A stretch of DNA of 64,000 nucleotides, taken from contig CP022114.1 in the NCBI GenBank assembly GCA_002211745.1, positions 3,566,645-3,630,644 on the forward strand. Reading direction: 5' to 3'. The position numbers were made by a program, and so were the translations under genes. Source of the stretch: Kluyvera genomosp. 3. Its GTDB lineage: Bacteria; Pseudomonadota; Gammaproteobacteria; Enterobacterales; Enterobacteriaceae. Below the pieces are notes generated by a model. That model ran no database searches, was not told where the DNA came from, and worked only from the letters and a program-made list of their open reading frames with translations. This document shows positions 60,751-64,000 of the stretch, piece by piece (position 1 is the stretch's first letter; the number at the start of each line of letters is the position of its first letter).

Positions 60751-62073
60751 TTTTTACCTTTCTTTTTCTTTTCTGGCAGTGGCTGCACCGCCTGATAGTG
60801 ACTTGCCATTACGGGCGGCGTTTCTGCCTCCGTCATTTCCCCTGATACCGTCGCCGCCGCAACCGCGATTGTTGCCGCTGTGGCGTTCACAGTTGTTGCG
60901 TCGTCATTGGTAATCACTGCGTTAACCGTTACCGTTCCCGCTCCGGTTGCCGTTCCACTGATTGCGCCAGTTGTCGTGTCAATGGTCAGCCCTAGAGCGG
61001 ATGCCAGCGAATAAGCAACGGTGTATCCCGCTGCGTCCGTTGGCGTTACGTTTACGGCGGCTTGCGAGGTAAACGCAGTTCCCGCCGTAGCATGGTTAGC
61101 CGTCAGTGTTACCGCCGCGGCGGTTACGGGGTTGCTGGCTTTGGGATAACTGCTGCCGATGCCCACGGGTTGCGGTGACGCAAGCCAACATCCATGTGAA
61201 GCACAGAGCGAATATAATCGCCGGATTTGCCTTGCGGGTCGGTTTTAGGCGCGCGGAACATAACAGCATTCCAGTCGTCAGCATTGAAGATATAAACGGT
61301 ATTGGCGGGCATGTTGCGGTTGTAGACAACCTTGACCGTCTGGCCCAGCGCATCGGTGATGGTGTTAACCTCGATGCTAAATTGCGGGGTGTTTTCGAAT
61401 ACACGTTGCTTCTGGCCTTCTTCCTGCAAACCAGAAATAACGCCTTTCATGGTGTCGGAACACATCAACACCTCCGGCTTGCCGCCGGTAGTCCACAGCG
61501 CCGCCATTGCGGTAAAAATTTCGTCAGAGGTCGGAACGTCTCCGGCTGCGGTAATCAGCGTAGTGGTGCCGGTCAGCGGGTCGCCGGTCACGGTCACGCC
61601 GCCATCAGTGGATGAAATCATAGACAAGTAGCCGCCCAGCTTGCGCGGAGAAACGCCTTTCACCTCTGCGGCGGTTGCGCCGTTATTGAGGAATGCGTAT
61701 TCCAAATCACGCTTAAGGGCGCGCGCTTTTTTGGTTGCTTGATAATCGGATTCCTTGCCGCGCCCCACGAGGATTGCGCATCGGCGTCGCCGGTAACCTT
61801 AACCGCTTTACCCATTTTTTGGGTGTAGCCGGTCATTACGGTTGTTGGGGTAAACGAGTCGTCGAGCGAGGAAAATTCAAAACCTTCCATCAGCGCGTTA
61901 TCGTCGTCTACGGCTTCGTCGCTGTCGGTCTGCCATTCAAATTTCGGTTGGCTGGTTGACGCCTTGCCAATCATCGACTGAAACGGGAAATCAGACGGCG
62001 AAATATTGGAAATCCAATCTGCAATGGACTCCTTAACGCCGTTTAACTCATAGCTGTTTAATTCAGTTGCCAC
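60747..62073 (-). CDS. Major capsid protein with -1 frame Ig-like extension
   Basis: The start (GTG 62073) reads MATELNSYELNGVKESIADW, the DUF5309/SU10-type capsid N-terminus. After a one-base loss near 61768 it continues to NPWASAAVIPKPATP and a stop at 61124 (about 316 residues). A C-CCA-AAG heptamer at 61139-61145 allows a -1 shift, giving PKASNPVTAAAVTLTANH and a 130-residue Ig-like domain (LGLTIDTTTGAISGTATGAG) to the stop at 60747. A GC hairpin lies just downstream. The long frame ends by ATGA overlap with the lipoprotein start, which supports it as real. Confidence 0.75.
61108..61145 (-). promoter_or_regulatory. Candidate -1 ribosomal frameshift signal
   Basis: The slippery heptamer CCCAAAG (61139-61145, zero frame C CCA AAG) is followed after 11 nt by GTAACCGC-cgcg-GCGGTAAC (61108-61127), an 8-bp stem with one A-A mismatch. 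The zero-frame stop TAA (61124-61126) lies inside the stem. Confidence 0.6.
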
Positions 62074-62103
62074 TCTCTCTATCTCCGGCTTGAAAATTAA
62101 AAA

Positions 62104-62123
62104 GCAAGAGCGGTTGCCCTTGC
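62104..62123. terminator. Hairpin before the capsid gene
   Basis: GCAAGAGC-ggtt-GCCCTTGC forms a stem flanked by A and T runs, so it can work in either direction. It may weaken transcription from the upstream gene into the capsid gene. Confidence 0.5.
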
Positions 62124-62178
62124 CTTTTTTAGTAGATCAAGAAAGAAATGGCGGTGAGACACCGCATAGCACAATTAG

Positions 62179-64000
62179 CTAATTGCCATCGCCCAGCTTG
62201 GCAAATTCATCAGCCAAATCAGGGTTGGCTGCTGCCATTGCAACCATAGCCGTGATAACTCGCTGTACCTGATTCGGCTCTGTGGCGTATGCGGCATCCA
62301 CCAGCAGCCGCGCCGCTTTCGGATTGATAAGCAGTTTTGCCGATAACGTGGAACCCGCTAGAATTGCCGCCAGCTTAGGCCACAATACCGGGTTAACCGC
62401 CATGCCACCTAGCGCCATTGATGCCATGTGGTGCGCGGTGTTTGAGTGGTTGGCGTCTCGACCTAAGTTTTTGAAACCCTCGGATAATTTAGCTAGTTGC
62501 TCTAGGTCGTAGCGGTGACCGGCGTCAAACATCATATCTTTTACCGGCTCGGCTAATTTATTCCAGTTGGTCAGGAATACTGACGGGTTAAACGCGCGGC
62601 CCTCCGCCCCTGCCGACCCTGCGCCCTCTAACCCCAATCGGTGTACGATTTCAGCCGTCAGGTGACTCCATTCGTCCGGCGTCATTACCTTTTTCAGCGG
62701 GGCCAGCGTGTCGATACCTTTCGCGCTAAACGCCCCGGCCTCATTCCCGAATAGGCGGGTATAAATCGCGTCCCCGGTCGCCGCCCTGCCAAACACACTG
62801 CGGGCGCGCTCCAGCATCGTCAGGCCGCTGGCGTATGCTTCCTGTGCCGCGTTCCACTCTGCCCCAGCCCCATCGCGGCGTATTGCTGCCCGATATCCTC
62901 ACGCAGTGCCTTAGCCATGCGCTTAGCTGCTGCCGCGTCTGCGGTTGCTGCCTCTCCCGTTCCAATGTAATCATCCAATAGCTTTAGAGTATCCCGCGCT
63001 TGACTAATCAACATCGGAACATTGCTGTATCCGCTACTTTGCGGGATTTTCCCGGCCTTTTCGATGTAGTCAAAATAACGGCGCGCGATAGGCGGGACGG
63101 ACATTTGCTGGATGCCTTCCTTTGGGTTTACGCCGTTCATTTCCTCAATCAAGCGCGTAAACCGGCGCGTGTTTGTTTTCTTCCCCTTCGGCAGGCGTTT
63201 TTCTAATTCCGTGTACGCCTTATCCGTTTCCTCATTAAATTTTTTCTCTGCATTTTCAATAGCCTGTTTAATTTCATTCCCCAGCGCGCTCGTATCTCCA
63301 GCATACCCCAGCTTGCTCTTGATGCCCTGAATAAAACTATCCATCGTTGCCAGTGATTTGGCGTTCTGGATGTTTAGCAGGTGCCCACCTGGTACTTTTT
63401 GAATCAGGTTTTCAAGCGTCCGAATCCAATCACGCCCAGACGTCACCCCATAGACGGGTTAACCCCAATATGGTCTGCCGCCGCCTGAATTGCCTCGCCG
63501 TTTTTGGCTAGCAGCGTTTTCATGATTCGTAATGCCTGCGGGGTATGGAAAATCCCTTCCATTACCACGTTAGCCGCCGCGCCAGCACCCACGCTTGACG
63601 GTGTCGCATCCTCGCCAGATGTAAAATCACCGCCCAACGTACCACCAGCGCCGCGAATGGCTTTATCAATAACCCACTGCAAGCCCTTATTCCCCACAAC
63701 CTCTGCGGCGCGCTCCGCTGCCGGAATCGCTGCCTCAGCGCCAAACTCCCAGCCCGGAATGCTGGCGGCAATCTGCGGGGCAATCTCAGCCGCCTTTCCC
63801 CACCCTGTTTGTGGTGCTGGCATCGCCGCCGATTCTGCCCCGGCGTTGTCAGCCAGCTATAATTCACAGGGTCGGATTGCTTGATTTGCTGCGCCACCTG
63901 CTGCGGAACACCAGCAAACAGCACGCCACCCAACCCCTCACCAGTTAACCCCTCTGCAAGTTCTGTCACACCCTTTTTAAAGCCCGTCCAGATATCAGAT
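62179..64000 (-). CDS. Large phage virion protein, N-terminus outside the window, frameshifted
   Basis: At least 605 residues are visible in order: VTELAEGLTGEGLGGVLFAG, AAEIAPQIAASIPGWEFGAE, DWIRTLENLIQKVPGGHLLN, ALREDIGQQYAAMGLGQ and LERARSVFGRAATGDAIYTR, ending DLADEFAKLGDGN. It is alanine-rich and mostly helical with hydrophobic stretches, like podovirus ejection (internal virion) proteins. Breaks near 63845, 63445 and 62850 each need one base. The true family is not recognised. Confidence 0.6.

Noticed and set aside
61108-61127. Rho-independent terminator inside the capsid gene
   Set aside because: The hairpin has no following U run on the coding strand and lies at the spacing expected for a frameshift stimulator.

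Overview
The window is chromosomal DNA of an enteric bacterium (Enterobacteriaceae, near Enterobacter, Lelliottia, Leclercia, Citrobacter or Klebsiella). It has an E. coli-like enterobactin locus and the E. coli order ybdJ, ybdF, nfsB, ybdG, pheP. It also has a ramR-romA-ramA locus, which E. coli lacks. A caution runs through everything: most long genes are split by apparent single-base deletions, usually in G or C runs, and one added base restores a full family-length protein. I read this as uncorrected sequencing or assembly error, give whole-gene spans, and note the breaks.

Bases 1-12.7 kb are the enterobactin locus: entS, fepDGC, entF, ybdZ, fes, fepA and entD, with Fur-box-like sites in the entS/fepD and fes/fepA divergent promoters. 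EntF with YbdZ and EntD builds the siderophore, EntS exports it, FepA and FepDGC bring the iron complex back, and Fes releases the iron.

Bases 12.9-30.4 kb are accessory genes placed where E. coli carries only a short stretch: an AbgT-type transporter, a class III aminotransferase diverging from an SDR dehydrogenase, a 1281-bp IS481-type insertion, a four-gene amino acid ABC transporter diverging from a MocR-type regulator, an RND efflux pair, a P-type cation ATPase and a 36-residue membrane peptide.

Bases 30.4-46.4 kb hold ybdJ, ramA, romA, ramR, ybdF, nfsB, a HigBA-like toxin-antitoxin pair, a regulator and a DHA2-type efflux pump, ybdG, a LacI-controlled glycoside or sugar operon (MFS, TIM barrel, Gfo/Idh/MocA), pheP, an EamA exporter and sbmC behind a LexA box.

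From 46.5 kb to the end everything looks mobile. A 48-bp copy of a tRNA-Arg(TCT) 3' end occurs at 46504 and again at 50353, and neither copy is a whole tRNA. Between them lies a prophage remnant (truncated baseplate gene, tail genes, O-acyltransferase). A second prophage starts at 50353 with an integrase, has small early genes and a serine recombinase, and then a long leftward late operon that runs off the right edge. Its capsid gene carries a candidate programmed -1 frameshift that would add an Ig-like domain.
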